From Planctomycetota bacterium (GTDB taxonomy: Bacteria > Planctomycetota > Planctomycetia > Pirellulales > Pirellulaceae): 6,926 nt of DNA. Below are positions 5,847-6,926 of the stretch, one piece after another (position 1 is the stretch's first letter; every line of letters starts with the position of its first letter). Made by a program: the position numbers and the translations under genes. A model generated the notes under the pieces. The model searched no databases, was not told where the DNA came from, and was given only the letters and a program-made list of their open reading frames with translations. Where the stretch lies: contig JAHWKS010000287.1 in the NCBI GenBank assembly GCA_019347795.1, positions 1 through 6,926 on the forward strand. The letters are read 5' to 3'.

Positions 5847-5868
5847 CAGAATTTCCGCGCGGAATCTG
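5847..5868. repeat. Inverted repeat downstream of the small coiled-coil gene
   Basis: A perfect 12-bp palindrome TTCCGCGCGGAA (5853-5864) is flanked by CAGA (5847-5850) and TCTG (5865-5868), which can extend the stem with a 2-nt bulge. It lies 34 nt past the stop at 5813. There is no T-run after it, so it is at best a weak or factor-aided terminator, or a protein-binding palindrome. Confidence 0.3.
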
Positions 5869-5938
5869 CTTGCCTGACCTAAGCTTTCCATAGCAGCAAG
5901 TCGCCGGAGAGGAGAAACCTGCCTTCCGCGGAGGGACC

Positions 5939-6238
5939 ATGCAGCTTCGCCCGCATGCACATTGGGAAGAGCGCCGCCAGGCGTCGCGGTTTGCGCGGGA
6001 TGAAGAGCTGGAGCAAGCAGCCGTCTGGTTCAGTCCGGGCGAAGGCAAGGTTTATCCGGTCTGCGACGAATCGCTGGGAGGCATCAGCCTTGTGGTGGAC
6101 GATCCCGCGCGGTTTCCCGTCGGGGACGACATGGGCATCGCCTACGCCCGGTCGTTCTACCAGGCCACGGTCGTGCACGTTCATCAGCGGGACGACGGCG
6201 CGTTCATCGTGGGCTTTGAGATGCACGAATTGGGGTAA
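5939..6238 (+). CDS. PilZ-like single-domain protein (putative cyclic-di-GMP receptor)
   Basis: Product of 99 residues with a purine-rich ribosome site, GGAGGGA (5930-5936), just before the ATG. The N-terminal arginine motif RRQASR (12-17) fits the RxxxR of PilZ domains. DESLGG (43-48) fits the downstream (D/N)xSxxG motif, and the C-terminal FIVGFEMHEL matches the last PilZ strand. Known for PilZ: cyclic-di-GMP binding through these two motifs, changing partner proteins that act on motility, polysaccharide secretion or other outputs. The protein is a bare domain with no output module, so it would act by binding a partner. It stands 95 nt upstream of a response regulator with a GGDEF domain on the same strand. 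Identification is from motifs and length only; the middle region is divergent. Confidence 0.7.
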   Translation: MQLRPHAHWEERRQASRFARDEELEQAAVWFSPGEGKVYPVCDESLGGISLVVDDPARFPVGDDMGIAYARSFYQATVVHVHQRDDGAFIVGFEMHELG

Positions 6239-6276
6239 TCCGCCGGCGCGCTCACTTCCGAAATCGCGACGTACTA

Positions 6277-6304
6277 TTGACGGGCCGAAATGCGCAGCAA
6301 TCAT
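6277..6304 (+). promoter_or_regulatory. Possible promoter of the response regulator gene
   Basis: TTGACG (6277-6282) and AATCAT (6299-6304) are separated by 16 nt, a fair match to a sigma-70-type promoter. They would give a leader of about 20-25 nt before ATG 6334. The motifs are weak and unsupported otherwise. Confidence 0.25.
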
Positions 6305-6333
6305 GCTCCGAAAGTTGGGGCGTCACATTGACT

Positions 6334-6926
6334 ATGTCTTCCGAGAGTCCTCACGTCCTGCTCGTCGATGACGACCCGGCGACGCTCGGCGAACTGACTC
6401 GGTGGCTCGAGCCGGCCGGTTATCGCGTGCGCGGGGTGCGCGACGGCCGCGCCGCCCTGGCCGCGATGGAGGCCCAATGCCCGCAATTCCTGGTGACCGA
6501 CTGGGAGCCGCCTTCAGTCAGCGGAAGAGAAATCTGCCGCTGGGTTCGTTCCCGGGAGCTGCCGCACTACGTGTACACCGTGGTGCTCACGGCGCGGAGT
6601 CGCGCGGACGGCCTGGTGCAAGGCTTGGAGGCAGGCGCCGATGACTTCCTCACCAAGCCCGCCCAGCAGGACGAGCTGCTCGCCCGGCTGCGCGCCGGCG
6701 GCCGCGTGCTGGAGCTGGAGAACCGCCTCTGCCGGCTGGCGCAGCGGGACTCGCTCACGGGACTCTACACGCAGCGCACGTTCTTCGAGTTGTTGACGAA
6801 GGAATGGGCTCGCTCGCGCCGCTACCACATCCCCGTGGCGTGCGTGATGATCGACATCGACTACTTCAAGCGCATTAACGACACGTTCGGCCACCAGGCG
6901 GGGGACGAGGCGATTATCACGGTTGC
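6334..6926 (+). CDS. Response regulator with GGDEF diguanylate cyclase domain (3' end cut by window)
   Basis: The frame from ATG 6334 stays open to the window edge; 197 residues are visible. Residues about 7-125 form a receiver domain: acidic pocket VDDD (11-14), phospho-acceptor Asp56 in V-T-D-W, Thr86 in LTA, and Lys108 in F-L-T-K-P. A short helical linker (125-136) leads to a GGDEF domain starting RDSLTGLY (138-145), with the metal-binding strand MIDIDYFKRIND (172-183) and GHQAGDE (186-192). The actual GG(D/E)EF active-site loop lies beyond the window, so activity cannot be judged. Known role of this architecture (PleD/WspR-like): phosphorylation by a histidine kinase drives dimerisation and cyclic-di-GMP synthesis. 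No kinase is in the window. There is no clear Shine-Dalgarno. It follows a PilZ-like gene, its likely signalling neighbour. Confidence 0.93.
   Translation, partial: MSSESPHVLLVDDDPATLGELTRWLEPAGYRVRGVRDGRAALAAMEAQCPQFLVTDWEPPSVSGREICRWVRSRELPHYVYTVVLTARSRADGLVQGLEAGADDFLTKPAQQDELLARLRAGGRVLELENRLCRLAQRDSLTGLYTQRTFFELLTKEWARSRRYHIPVACVMIDIDYFKRINDTFGHQAGDEAIITV

Overview
The window is GC-rich, densely coding bacterial DNA. It reads like a chromosome of the Planctomycetes (Pirellulales-like). The basis is indirect: an ATPase ending in a DUF4332-type helical tail, several very small conserved-looking proteins, weak or absent Shine-Dalgarno sites on many genes, and hairpin-type interspersed repeats in the longest gap. 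No phage, transposase, tRNA, rRNA or CRISPR was seen.

Left part (1-1414): the 3' end of an unrecognised gene overlaps the start of a well-conserved RNA 3'-terminal phosphate cyclase (rtcA) in a TGATG stop/start arrangement. A 48-residue coiled-coil protein on the minus strand converges on rtcA with a 9-nt gap.

Middle (1415-4638): a tiny 35-residue single-span membrane protein with a good Shine-Dalgarno is followed by a leader holding a hairpin and a possible 7-codon ORF. Next is a 673-residue compact YhaN/SMC-like ATPase fused to a DUF4332-like helix-hairpin-helix tail. The long open frame running upstream of this ATPase is an artefact; the real start is a GTG at 1768 behind a strong Shine-Dalgarno. 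A gamma-tocopherol-methyltransferase-like SAM enzyme on the minus strand ends 9 nt from the ATPase stop.

Right part (4639-6926): a gap of about 410 nt carries degenerate hairpin repeats. A membrane-anchored DUF2726 protein (minus) follows, divergent from a 56-residue charged coiled-coil protein (plus). Then come a PilZ-like single-domain protein and a response regulator with a GGDEF domain cut by the window end. The last two form a plausible cyclic-di-GMP receptor/synthase pair.

Most of the window looks like ordinary housekeeping and accessory chromosome. The less ordinary items are the compact ATPase with altered ATPase motifs and a fused C-terminal domain, its leader, the hairpin repeats, the DUF2726 protein lacking the usual acidic motif, and the PilZ/diguanylate cyclase pair.
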